Source: Compostibacter hankyongensis
Lineage (GTDB): Bacteria > Bacteroidota > Bacteroidia > Chitinophagales > Chitinophagaceae
Assembly (NCBI RefSeq): GCF_039541075.1
Contig: NZ_BAABFN010000001.1
Coordinates: 496,001 to 560,000, forward strand
DNA: 64,000 nucleotides
Direction: 5' to 3'
Both the position numbers and the translations under genes were made by a program. Each line of letters opens with the position of its first letter. Within the stretch, counting starts at the first letter, position 1. Positions 16,605-24,944 of this stretch are shown in pieces. The notes below the pieces were generated by a model, which saw only the letters and a program-made list of their open reading frames with translations, did no database searches and was not told where the DNA came from.

Positions 16605-16706
16605 TTCTTATTGTATGCATGCCGTCTTTGTATTTCTCCGACGGCGATAAGTCTCCCAATACGGCTTTAAAACGACCGCTGCAGGTGGCGGGCGGAGCTT
16701 TTTTTT
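16605..16706 (+). promoter_or_regulatory. Structured 5' leader of the mscS gene
   Basis: A 6-bp hairpin GCCGTC (16621-16626) / GACGGC (16640-16645) and, 50 bases on, a GC-rich segment ending in GGCGGAGC followed by eight T (16699-16706). CTCCG at 16636-16640 can pair with CGGAG at 16693-16697, which would disrupt the first hairpin, so two exclusive folds are possible. I found no match to a riboswitch class I know. Confidence 0.45.
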
Positions 16707-16725
16707 AACCGAAAAACGGACGACG

Positions 16726-17829
16726 ATGACGCATTGGAGCGACACGCTTTACTGGAACAATTCCCTGCGCGACTATCTTGTTGCCTTACTGATCATTATC
16801 ATCGGACTGGTGGCTGTAAAGCTGCTCCGGTCCATAGTGCTGGGCCGCGTACGGCGATGGGCCAGGAATACCAGTTCCACACTGGACGATTTCATACTAA
16901 AGCTGATGGAGAAGGCCGTGCTGCCCGCGCTTTATCTTGCCGTGATATATGGCGGCATCCGCACGCTGAACCTGAGCGCTACAGTTGAGAATGTACTACG
17001 TATAGCCATCGTCGTTGTACTGACCTTCTTTGGCATACGGCTGGTGGTGTCCGCGCTGGAGTACGGGCTGAACAGCTATCTGAGCAAAGAAAAGAAAGGC
17101 GGGGAGCGGCGCAAGGAGCTGCGGGGCATGCTCATCATCATCAACGTGATCCTATGGAGTGTGGGAATTATCTTCCTGTTCGATAACCTTGGGTTCGACG
17201 TTACCACGGTGCTGACCGGTTTGGGCATCGGGGGTATTGCCATTGCCCTGGCGGCCCAGACCATACTGGGCGACCTCTTTGCCTATTTTGTGATCTTCTT
17301 TGACCGCCCCTTCGAGATCGGGGACTTCATCATCGTGGAGGACAAGCTGGGCAGCATTGAGCATATAGGGGTAAAGACCACCCGCATCCGCAGCCTCTGG
17401 GGAGAGGAGCTTATCTATTCCAACAAGCTGCTTACCGATTCCTGGATCCATAATTATAAACGCATGGAGCGGCGCCGGATCGTTTTCCAGCTGGACATCA
17501 GCTATCTAACGCCGGCGGACAAGCTGGAGCAAATCCCCGCCCGCATCCGGCGCATCATAGAAAGCCAGGAACGGGTACAGTTTGACCGGGCCCATTTTGC
17601 CAGCTATACCGAGTTCTCCCTGAAGTTTGAGGTGGTGTATTATGTGCTCACGAGCGACTATAACGTGTATATGGATATACAGCAGGCCATTAACCTGGCG
17701 CTTTTCCGGGAGTTTGCCGCCGAAGGCATCCGCTTTGCCCACCCGCTGCGCAGCCTGGTCACCCCCGATCCGGTAACAGGGCAGCCGCGGCCGCTGACCG
17801 TGGAGCTGAAGGCTGAGCGTGTATCCTGA
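16726..17829 (+). CDS. MscS-family small-conductance mechanosensitive channel
   Basis: 367 residues. Four or five membrane helices cover residues 15-180. The pore-lining helix with glycine/alanine packing is visible (GLGIGGIAIALAAQTILGDL near 160-180), followed by the MscS beta domain (FFDRPFEIGDFI ... GSIEHIGVKTTRIRS) and the alpha/beta cytoplasmic vestibule. It opens under membrane tension to release solutes. The gene has its own promoter and an unusually structured leader, so it is not simply co-transcribed with korA. Confidence 0.94.
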   Translation: MTHWSDTLYWNNSLRDYLVALLIIIIGLVAVKLLRSIVLGRVRRWARNTSSTLDDFILKLMEKAVLPALYLAVIYGGIRTLNLSATVENVLRIAIVVVLTFFGIRLVVSALEYGLNSYLSKEKKGGERRKELRGMLIIINVILWSVGIIFLFDNLGFDVTTVLTGLGIGGIAIALAAQTILGDLFAYFVIFFDRPFEIGDFIIVEDKLGSIEHIGVKTTRIRSLWGEELIYSNKLLTDSWIHNYKRMERRRIVFQLDISYLTPADKLEQIPARIRRIIESQERVQFDRAHFASYTEFSLKFEVVYYVLTSDYNVYMDIQQAINLALFREFAAEGIRFAHPLRSLVTPDPVTGQPRPLTVELKAERVS

Positions 17830-17870
17830 CGAGGCCGGTTTCCCGGCATGTACCGGCCATACCGTTTTAT

Positions 17871-17909
17871 AAAAAAGATCCGCTGCGGCCAGGAGCTGCA
17901 GCGGATCTT
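17871..17909 (-). terminator. Intrinsic terminator of the oxidoreductase/MFS unit
   Basis: 12-bp perfect stem AAGATCCGCTGC (17875-17886) / GCAGCGGATCTT (17898-17909). On the minus strand it is followed by TTTTTTAT, so it ends the minus-strand transcript that begins at the MFS gene. Confidence 0.85.
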
Positions 17910-17949
17910 CATGATATGCCGTGGGGCATGATGTCCGGTTTGGCGCCGG

Positions 17950-19143
17950 CTATGCCGTTACCTTTTCGATCACCTTCCCGGACTGTTTGTCTTTCAGGAT
18001 CACCTTGGTGCGGCCGTCGTGGATGACTTCTTCTTTGATCAGATAATACTGGTCGTCGTAATCGGTCAGGGTGCTTTCCTGCTGCACCCCTTCCCGGCCA
18101 CGCCATATTTCCAGCTTCACAGGCTCCCATTGCCGGCTTTTTGCCGAACGGTACGCAGCGTCCAGCACGGCGTTGACCACATAGCCGTCGTAGAAGGTTT
18201 CCCGCGGTTCCCGCCCTTCGTCGCAGGCGTTGAACATATCGGTGAACATATGGTTGTAGCCCAGGTCGGCCAGCTCATCGCCCACGGGGAAAAGCCAACC
18301 GGTATTGCTTTCCGCTTTCTCCGCCACATAATGCGCGCCTTTGCCGCTGGTGAACATCTCCAGACCCGTACGCAGGAAGTTGTTGACCCACACGGTCCCT
18401 TCCGTACCCATGACCTCGTCGCGCAGGTCGAGCCCGCCCCTGAAGGTCCAGCTCACCTCGAACTGGCCGATGGCGCCGTTTTCATATTTTACAAGCGCGA
18501 TCGCGTGGTCTTCTGCAGGAATGGGCTTTACCTGGGTTTCCGCCCAGCACATCACTTCGATGGGTTTGATATCCTTGCCGATATAGTTCCGGGAGATCTC
18601 CACGCAGTGACAGCCCAGATCGAGGATACAGCCGCCGCCGGCCTGCTCCAGGTCCCAGAACCATTCGCTGTGCGGGCCGGGATGCGTTTCGCGGCTCTTG
18701 GCCCAGAGAATACGGCCCAGGGCGCCGCCCTGCACGCTTTCCAACGTTTTCAGGAACTTGGGGGTATAGCACAGGTCCTCGAGGTACCCGTTAAAGATGC
18801 CTGCCTTTTCCACGGCTTCCAGCATCCGTTTGGCCTCCTCGGCATTCCGGCCCAGGGGTTTGGTGGTGATCACCGCTTTTTTGGCTTTCACACAGGCCAT
18901 CACGGCCGCCTCGTGCAGGTTGTTGGGCAGCGCGATACAGACCATATCCACATCCGGATGGTTTACCGCCGCTTCCATCTCGGTGGTCCAGTGCGGAACG
19001 TCGTAGTCTTCCGCAAATTTCCGCGCGCTTTGTTCCCGGCGGGAATACACGCTTACGATCTTGTCCTTGCTGCGGTGCGCCTGTATAGAATCGGCGTAAA
19101 AGCGGCCTATGAAGCCGGATCCGAGCATCGCAATCTTTCTCAT
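17950..19143 (-). CDS. Gfo/Idh/MocA family oxidoreductase
   Basis: 397-residue NAD(P)-dependent dehydrogenase of the glucose-fructose oxidoreductase group, acting on a sugar, inositol or derived polyol. N-terminal Rossmann fold with GSGFIGRFYADSI near residue 8, the dinucleotide-binding CIALPNNLHEAAV, and the catalytic lysine motif TTKPLGRNAEE near 95. The C-terminal domain holds a conserved GGGCILDLGCHCVEI. No export signal, so cytoplasmic. Downstream of and 28 bases from the MFS transporter gene, which suggests uptake followed by oxidation of the same compound. Confidence 0.92.
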   Translation of the reverse strand: MRKIAMLGSGFIGRFYADSIQAHRSKDKIVSVYSRREQSARKFAEDYDVPHWTTEMEAAVNHPDVDMVCIALPNNLHEAAVMACVKAKKAVITTKPLGRNAEEAKRMLEAVEKAGIFNGYLEDLCYTPKFLKTLESVQGGALGRILWAKSRETHPGPHSEWFWDLEQAGGGCILDLGCHCVEISRNYIGKDIKPIEVMCWAETQVKPIPAEDHAIALVKYENGAIGQFEVSWTFRGGLDLRDEVMGTEGTVWVNNFLRTGLEMFTSGKGAHYVAEKAESNTGWLFPVGDELADLGYNHMFTDMFNACDEGREPRETFYDGYVVNAVLDAAYRSAKSRQWEPVKLEIWRGREGVQQESTLTDYDDQYYLIKEEVIHDGRTKVILKDKQSGKVIEKVTA

Positions 19144-19171
19144 AGTATCATGGGGTTGATGAAAAAAACAA

Positions 19172-20410
19172 TTATATACTTTCGGGCAGGGCGCTGTCCG
19201 TTTTCTTTTCCCGGAAAGCGGCCATGAAAAATACCAGGACTACGGCGGCGATGCCGGCGGGAATGAGCCAGATGGTCTTCCAGTCGTGCGAACCGTCGGC
19301 CAGCTGCCAGTGATCCACGATGGGACCGGAGATCACATAGCCGATGAGCATGCCCACTCCGTAGGTGCCGAGCGTGATCAGCCCCTGGGCTGCGCTCTGG
19401 AAGGCCTGCCCGGCTTTGTTATCCGTGTAGATCTGACCGGTCACAAAGAAATAGTCGTAACAAACGCCGTGGATGGCTATGCCGACGAACAGCAGCCAGA
19501 ACAATCCGCTGCTTTCATATCCGTAGGCAAAACAAATATAACGGATCGCCCAGGCCAGCATACCCAGCCCCAGCATCTTTTTTACTCCCAGCTTTTTAAA
19601 GAAGAAGGGCATCAGTAGCATAAACACCACTTCCAGGAACTGACCGATGGTTTGTTTGGCTGCCGCTGCGGTCATGCCTACCTCGTTCAGGAAAGGATTG
19701 GTGAAGTTGTAATAGAAGGCCGTAGGGATACAGATGGCCATGGAGGCTATAAAAAACACCAGGTAGTCCCGGTTCTTCAGCAGCTTGATCGCATCCAGCC
19801 CCAGCAGCTCGCTGACCGACACCTTCACGTTTTTCTTCAGCGGCAGCGTGTCCGGCAGGGTAAAGCTCTGAAAGCCCAGCACCAGAGAGGCAACGGCGGC
19901 CATCTTAAAGGTCAGGTTCAGCTGGTGGCTGCCTTCCCAGTGCAGAAAACCGATGATCAGCCCGGCCACGATCCAGCCTACCGTACCCAGCACACGGATG
20001 AAGGGAAACTCTTTTTTCGGGTCCGTCATCTGCCGCAGGGCGATGGAATTGGTAAGCGCCAGCGTGGGCATGAACAGGATCATGTAGACGAGGATCAGCA
20101 GGTAGAAGCCGGTAAAAGATGCAGCGACGGAGGCGCCCCACAGCAGTACGGCGCCGACCAGGTGCAGCACGCCCAGGATCCGTTGTGCGGAAAAGAAGCG
20201 GTCGGCGATAAGCCCGACGATGAAAGGAGCGATAACGGCCCCGAGAGACTGGGAAAGGTAGGCCTCTCCGACCTGAATCCCTTTTACCCCAAGACCTCCC
20301 GCTCCGGAGGGTTGCAGCAGATAGGTTCCCATGGTCACAAACCAGGCTCCCCACACAAAAAATTCAAGAAACATCATGGTGGAAAGCTGGAATCGGATTT
20401 TTGACGACAT
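19172..20410 (-). CDS. MFS transporter, NupG-like nucleoside/sugar permease
   Basis: 412 residues, about 12 membrane helices. The N-terminal FQLSTMMFLEFFVWGAWFVTMG and the PFIVGLIADRFFSAQRILG loop are typical of the nucleoside:proton symporter (NHS) branch as annotated in Bacteroidota. There these permeases often sit beside Gfo/Idh/MocA dehydrogenases and may carry sugar derivatives rather than nucleosides; the substrate is therefore open. First gene of a two-gene unit ending at the 17871 terminator. Confidence 0.88.
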   Translation of the reverse strand: MSSKIRFQLSTMMFLEFFVWGAWFVTMGTYLLQPSGAGGLGVKGIQVGEAYLSQSLGAVIAPFIVGLIADRFFSAQRILGVLHLVGAVLLWGASVAASFTGFYLLILVYMILFMPTLALTNSIALRQMTDPKKEFPFIRVLGTVGWIVAGLIIGFLHWEGSHQLNLTFKMAAVASLVLGFQSFTLPDTLPLKKNVKVSVSELLGLDAIKLLKNRDYLVFFIASMAICIPTAFYYNFTNPFLNEVGMTAAAAKQTIGQFLEVVFMLLMPFFFKKLGVKKMLGLGMLAWAIRYICFAYGYESSGLFWLLFVGIAIHGVCYDYFFVTGQIYTDNKAGQAFQSAAQGLITLGTYGVGMLIGYVISGPIVDHWQLADGSHDWKTIWLIPAGIAAVVLVFFMAAFREKKTDSALPESI

Positions 20411-20580
20411 AACAGTTTATTTACGAAATGGCTCTGCGTTTTTACGCCCGGTAAAAGTGAGGTCAAGGTAATGATTCCCACGCATTTTCTATACATTTAA
20501 TTTGCAGTATGTGATGAGCGGAGCAGGGGTTTTAACAATTCGTTACCGGGTGGCCTGCCTGTTTTTAAGTAATTTTAACG

Positions 20581-22164
20581 ATGCGAAAAAAATTTATTCT
20601 CGGAAGTCTTATCGTCATGGCCGGATTGTTAGCCGGCGCAGCCTATTACCCCTGGATCGCCTGGCTCTGGATTCTTTTCGGTCCGCTAATCCTGCTGGGT
20701 ATTGTGGACATGATCCAGGTCAAGCATGCCATCATGCGTAACTACCCGCTTGTGGGACGGTTGCGCTACCTGATGGAGGACCTCCGTCCGAAGATCTACC
20801 AGTACTTTATAGAAAGCGATATCGACGGGCGGCCGGTGAACCGGGTAGATCGCTCCACCATATACCAGCGGGCCAAGCGGCAGCTGGACACGCAGCCCTT
20901 CGGCACACAGTTCAACGTGTACCAGGAAGGGTATGAGTGGATGGGTCATTCCGTACAGCCGGTACCGTTTGAGAAGATGAACAAGGATCCGCGTATCCTC
21001 ATCGGGGGCGGGGACTGTGCCCATCCTTATGCTGCCAGCGTCCTCAACGTCTCGGCCATGAGCTTTGGCTCGCTCAGCTCCAATGCCATCGAAGCGCTGA
21101 ATGGCGGGGCCAGGATCGGGAATTTTGCGCACAATACGGGGGAGGGCGGACTCAGCCCCTATCATCTTGCCCAGGGCGGCGATATCGTCTGGCAGATCGG
21201 CACCGGCTATTTCGGTTGCCGCGATGATAACGGCAATTTTTTGCCGGAGCTGTTCCGGAAAAAATGCCGGGACCATCCGCAGGTAAAAATGGTGGAGCTG
21301 AAGCTTTCCCAGGGCGCCAAGCCCGGCCACGGCGGTATCCTGCCGGCGGAGAAGAATACCGCCGAGATAGCGGCTATCCGTCATGTCCGGGCCGGCACTA
21401 CCATCTTTTCGCCCCCTTATCATACCGCCTTCAGCACGCCCCTGGGGCTGATGAAGTTTGTCGGGCAGCTGCGGGAGCTGAGCAATGGCCTGCCCGTCGG
21501 GTTTAAGCTGTGTATCGGCCGCCGCAGCGAATTTATCGCCATCTGTAAGGCCATGCTGGAAACCGATATTTACCCGGACTTTATCACCATCGATGGCGGC
21601 GAAGGCGGCACCGGGGCGGCGCCGCCGGAGTTTTCCAATTCGGTGGGCATGCCGTTTATGGACGGCCTTGCCTTTGCGCAGGACGTGCTGGTGGGGATGG
21701 GCGTACGCGACAAGCTGAAGCTGATCACCTCGGGAAAGATCCTGACGGGTTTTCATATCGTCCGCGCCCTGGCGCTGGGCGCCGATGCTTGCAACAGCGC
21801 CCGGGCAATGATGATAGCCCTGGGCTGTATACAATCCCTGCTTTGCAATACCAATAAATGTCCCACCGGCGTGGCTACGCAGGACAAGCTCCGGGCCAGC
21901 GGCCTGGTGGTAAGCGATAAAAAGCAGCGGGTGGCCAATTATCACCGGGATACGGTGGAAAGCGCGGTGGAGCTTACGGCGGCTGCCGGCTTGTCCGACC
22001 TGCGTCAGCTCACGCGGTCGCATCTTTACCGGCGTGTCTTTATGAACGATGTACGGACCTTCGAGGAAATCTATCCCTCCTTACAGCCGGGGAGCCTGCT
22101 GAAAGGCCTGCTTTCGGAGCGTTACCGGCACGATATGGCGGCGGCGGCCACAGACCGCTGGTAA
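20581..22164 (+). CDS. Membrane-anchored FMN-binding glutamate-synthase-like protein
   Basis: 527 residues. Two N-terminal membrane helices (about 5-50) are followed by a glutamate synthase central/FMN barrel. SQGAKPGHGGILPA near 240 and the TIDGGEGGTGAAP phosphate-binding segment near 340 are the flavin-site motifs; CIQSLLCNTNKCPTG near 420 has the C-x5-C-x4-C spacing of the 3Fe-4S cluster of GltB. The glutaminase domain of true glutamate synthase is absent, so this belongs to the 'FMN-binding glutamate synthase family' of unknown reaction. Convergent with nth, 18 bases apart. Confidence 0.9.
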   Translation: MRKKFILGSLIVMAGLLAGAAYYPWIAWLWILFGPLILLGIVDMIQVKHAIMRNYPLVGRLRYLMEDLRPKIYQYFIESDIDGRPVNRVDRSTIYQRAKRQLDTQPFGTQFNVYQEGYEWMGHSVQPVPFEKMNKDPRILIGGGDCAHPYAASVLNVSAMSFGSLSSNAIEALNGGARIGNFAHNTGEGGLSPYHLAQGGDIVWQIGTGYFGCRDDNGNFLPELFRKKCRDHPQVKMVELKLSQGAKPGHGGILPAEKNTAEIAAIRHVRAGTTIFSPPYHTAFSTPLGLMKFVGQLRELSNGLPVGFKLCIGRRSEFIAICKAMLETDIYPDFITIDGGEGGTGAAPPEFSNSVGMPFMDGLAFAQDVLVGMGVRDKLKLITSGKILTGFHIVRALALGADACNSARAMMIALGCIQSLLCNTNKCPTGVATQDKLRASGLVVSDKKQRVANYHRDTVESAVELTAAAGLSDLRQLTRSHLYRRVFMNDVRTFEEIYPSLQPGSLLKGLLSERYRHDMAAAATDRW

Positions 22165-22182
22165 GGCATCCTGCCGGAGGTC

Positions 22183-22824
22183 CTATCCGGTGAGGTGCGC
22201 ATAGTACTTGCAGGCTTTCCGGATGCCGCACTGGTCGCATTTGGGATTCCGGGCCACACAGATATAGCGGCCATGGAGGATCAGCCAGTGGTGGGCGCGG
22301 TAAATCTTTTCTTTGGGGATATGCCGGACAAGCTGCTGCTCCGCCTGCAGGGGCGTTTTGGCGTTCTGGGTCAGCCCCACCCGGGCCGCTACCCGGAAAA
22401 CGTGGGTATCCACCGCCATGTTGGGCTGGTGGTAGACGACCGAGGTCACCACATTCGCGGTCTTGCGGCCCACTCCCGGCAGCTTTATCAGCTCGGGCAC
22501 GGTATCCGGTATCTCCCCGTCGAAATCTTCCATCACCATACGGGCCATGCCGATGAGGTGCTTTGCCTTGTTGTTGGGATAGCTGATGCTCTTGATCAGG
22601 GGAAAGAGCTCGTCAAAAGCGGCGTGGCTCAGGGATTTTATGTCGGGATATTTTTCAAAAATCGCCGGCGTGGTCATGTTCACCCGCTTGTCCGTACACT
22701 GCGCGGAAAGGATCACCGCCACCAGCAGCTGATAAGGGTTGTGATAGATCAACTCCGTTTCGGCGCCGGGATTGTGCTTTTCGAAATAGTCCAGAACGAA
22801 CTGGTACCGTTGCTGTTTGGTCAT
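22183..22824 (-). CDS. nth: Endonuclease III
   Basis: 213-residue base-excision-repair glycosylase/AP lyase for oxidised pyrimidines. Helix-hairpin-helix LPGVGRKTA near residue 113, catalytic lysine in LSAQCTDKRVN near 45 and aspartate in AVDTHVFRV near 137. The C-terminal 4Fe-4S loop has the exact C-x6-C-x2-C-x5-C spacing. Start codon overlaps the stop of the small gene upstream (ATGA). Confidence 0.97.
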   Translation of the reverse strand: MTKQQRYQFVLDYFEKHNPGAETELIYHNPYQLLVAVILSAQCTDKRVNMTTPAIFEKYPDIKSLSHAAFDELFPLIKSISYPNNKAKHLIGMARMVMEDFDGEIPDTVPELIKLPGVGRKTANVVTSVVYHQPNMAVDTHVFRVAARVGLTQNAKTPLQAEQQLVRHIPKEKIYRAHHWLILHGRYICVARNPKCDQCGIRKACKYYAHLTG

Positions 22825-23045
22825 ATGGCCTTTTCCGCCTTGCGCGCATATTCGAGTATCGCCAGCAGGGTAGCGGTACGGGGCGAAAATTTCAGCCGGT
22901 CCAGCATCTGCCGGACAGACGGGGTTTCTTCCTCTTTCATGTCAAATGGTTGCAGGGTTGTTTCTTCCCATCCGGGGCGGGACGGGCAGAACTCATCCGA
23001 TGGAGCAAGGGTGGAGGGGCGCTCCGGGTGTGTAAAGGTATTCAT
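22821..23045 (-). CDS. Small protein of unknown function upstream of nth
   Basis: 74 residues, no signal peptide or membrane segment. The N-terminal half is proline-rich and likely disordered; the C-terminal half (PSVRQMLDRLKFSP ... TLLAILEYARKAEKA) looks like two amphipathic helices. It overlaps nth by 4 bases, which supports translation as the first gene of a two-gene unit. Family not recognised. Confidence 0.55.
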   Translation of the reverse strand: MNTFTHPERPSTLAPSDEFCPSRPGWEETTLQPFDMKEEETPSVRQMLDRLKFSPRTATLLAILEYARKAEKAI

Positions 23046-23143
23046 GCATAACAGAATTGTAACTGTGAATAATAACGTGTGTAGCTATTAAACGCCATGT
23101 TACAAAATTCTATTGTCTCCGGGGGAAATTTTTTTGGGGAGGC

Positions 23144-23452
23144 TTATTTTTTATCCTCCTCCTGGGGGGCGGCCGTAATGACAAAAAGGTCCTCGCCGTC
23201 TTTTTTCATAAAGTATTTTTCCCGTGCAAACTTTTCCTGTTTTTCGGGGCTGGAAAGCAGTTCCTGCCGCTCTTTTTCCGTCTGGCTGATTTCGTTCAGG
23301 AGATAGTCCTTTTTCTGCTGCAGTTCGTAAAGCTGGGCCCGGTAGCGGACCTGGGTGATGAGATCGTTGCGGTCAAAAAAGATCATCCACACGGCAAAAG
23401 CCACCGTAGCGATGATGTATTTGTTCCTCAGCAGGCGGGCGAACTTGCGCAT
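23144..23452 (-). CDS. FtsB/DivIC-type septum formation initiator
   Basis: 102 residues with one N-terminal membrane helix (YIIATVAFAVWMIFF, about residues 12-26), then a coiled coil (LYELQQKKDYLLNEISQ) and the conserved basic end FAREKYFMKKDGEDLFVI. This is the layout of FtsB/DivIC, which stabilises the division complex with FtsL/FtsQ. ATG 23452 is preferred because it puts the helix at the start. Directly follows eno, a pairing seen in many bacteria. Confidence 0.88.
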   Translation of the reverse strand: MRKFARLLRNKYIIATVAFAVWMIFFDRNDLITQVRYRAQLYELQQKKDYLLNEISQTEKERQELLSSPEKQEKFAREKYFMKKDGEDLFVITAAPQEEDKK

Positions 23453-23469
23453 GGTCGGTAGGATATGAT

Positions 23470-23502
23470 CCCCGGTGTCCCGCCCCGGGCGGGACACCGG
23501 GG
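23470..23502 (-). other. Perfect inverted repeat between eno and ftsB
   Basis: CCCCGGTGTCCCGCCC (23470-23485) is the exact reverse complement of 23487-23502, with one unpaired base between. It starts seven bases after the eno stop codon. No T-run on either strand, so it is more likely a 3'-end stabiliser or processing site within the operon than a terminator. Confidence 0.75.
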
Positions 23503-23508
23503 CCCGGT

Positions 23509-24798
23509 TTATACTCCAAATTTAAAGATATTATCCGGAAAAACCGCCGTCTCGGCCAGCTGTTCCTCAATGCGCAGCAGCTGGTTGTACTTGGCGATGC
23601 GGTCGGTGCGGGAGGCTGAGCCCGTCTTGATCTGTCCGCAGTTCAGCGCCACAGCCAGGTCGGCGATGGTGGTATCTTCCGTTTCGCCGGAGCGGTGGCT
23701 CATGATGCTGGTATAGGCATGGGTCTGTGCCAGCTGTACGGCATTGATGGTTTCCGTGACGGTTCCGATCTGGTTTACCTTGATGAGTATGCTGTTGGCA
23801 ATGCCCCGGTCTATACCCTGCTGCAGGCGTTTTACGTTGGTGACGAACAGGTCGTCCCCGACCAGCTGGGTCTTTGCGCCGATGGCGTCGGTGAGCATTT
23901 TCCAGCCGTCCCAGTCGTCCTCTGCCATGCCGTCCTCGATGGAAAGAATAGGATATTTGGAAGCCCAGCCTGCCCAGTAGGCCACCATTTCTTCGCTGCT
24001 CAGCTTGCGTCCGTCGGATTTGTGAAAATGGTAGACCTTTTCGTCGGTGAGGTAGAGCTCGCTGACGGCGGGGTCCAGGGCGATGCCGATCTGCTCCCCG
24101 GGCTTATAACCCGCGGCTTCGATGGCCTTGAGGACCGTTTCGATGGCTTCCTCATTGCTTTGGATATCGGGTGCAAAACCGCCTTCGTCGCCTACGTTGG
24201 TGGAATATCCCTTCTTTTTCAGTACGGCTTTCAGGTGGTGGAAGACTTCCACACCCCAGCGCAGGGCTTCGGAGAAGCTGCCGGCGCCGAAAGGCACGAT
24301 CATGAATTCCTGGAAATCGATCTTGTTGTCCGCATGAGCGCCGCCGTTGAGGATATTCATAAGGGGTACGGGAAGCGTTTTGGCGTTGGTGCCGCCGACA
24401 TAGCGGTACAGGGGCAGCTCGCACTCCTGGGCGGCAGCTTTGGCAGCCGCCATGCTCACGGCCAGCATGGCATTGGCGCCCAGCTTGCTTTTGTTATCCG
24501 TGCCGTCCAGGGTGATCAGCAGGTTGTCGATGCCGGCCTGGTCGGTTACCTCCCAGCCTACCAGCTCTTCGCTGATGGGACCGTTGACATTGGCAACGGC
24601 GTTCAGCACCCCTTTGCCCATATATACGTTTTTATCTCCGTCGCGCAGCTCCACCGCCTCATGAACACCGGTCGATGCTCCCGAAGGTACGGCCGCCCGG
24701 CCTTCCAGTCCGTTCTCTGTGATCACTTCCACCTCTACGGTGGGGTTGCCCCGGCTGTCCAGGATCTGGCGGGCATGGATTTCAGTAATGATACTCAT
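23509..24798 (-). CDS. eno: Enolase
   Basis: Glycolytic 2-phosphoglycerate dehydratase, 429 residues, normal length. Opening ITEIHARQILDSRGNPTVEVE, flexible loop with SGASTG, metal ligands in DPAVSE, SIEDGMAEDDW and GDDLFVTN, catalytic lysine in ILIKVNQIGT and the signature MSHRSGETEDTTIAD. First gene of an eno-ftsB unit; repeat copy C lies upstream. Confidence 0.98.
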   Translation of the reverse strand: MSIITEIHARQILDSRGNPTVEVEVITENGLEGRAAVPSGASTGVHEAVELRDGDKNVYMGKGVLNAVANVNGPISEELVGWEVTDQAGIDNLLITLDGTDNKSKLGANAMLAVSMAAAKAAAQECELPLYRYVGGTNAKTLPVPLMNILNGGAHADNKIDFQEFMIVPFGAGSFSEALRWGVEVFHHLKAVLKKKGYSTNVGDEGGFAPDIQSNEEAIETVLKAIEAAGYKPGEQIGIALDPAVSELYLTDEKVYHFHKSDGRKLSSEEMVAYWAGWASKYPILSIEDGMAEDDWDGWKMLTDAIGAKTQLVGDDLFVTNVKRLQQGIDRGIANSILIKVNQIGTVTETINAVQLAQTHAYTSIMSHRSGETEDTTIADLAVALNCGQIKTGSASRTDRIAKYNQLLRIEEQLAETAVFPDNIFKFGV

Positions 24799-24812
24799 GA
24801 TGTCGATTTGAT

Positions 24813-24944
24813 ATTTCTGGTTTGATTTGGTAATTTGATGATTTGGTAACTTGATGATAAACTAATCAGCACATCATCAAATTAAAAATGCCTTTCACCC
24901 TTCACCTTTATCCTTTCACCTCCCCCCTTTAGGGGGTCAGGGGG
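24813..24944 (-). repeat. Composite intergenic repeat, copy C (minus orientation, full)
   Basis: Read on the minus strand: m1 CCCCCTGACCCCC then CTAAAGGGGGG (24944-24922), m2 with AAAGGTGAAGGGTGAAAGG and CATTTTTAA (24920-24888), m3 TTTGATGATGTGCTGATTAG and further TTGATGA words (24885-24827), m4 AAACCAGAAAT (24823-24813). The TGA stop codon of gldA (24937-24939) is the TGA of m1, so the last codons of gldA are part of the repeat. Confidence 0.85.

Noticed and set aside
16605..16706. The mscS leader as a fluoride (crcB) riboswitch, because of GGCGAT and CCGCTGC words.
   Set aside because: The conserved CTGATG element and the P1 pairing of that class are not present.
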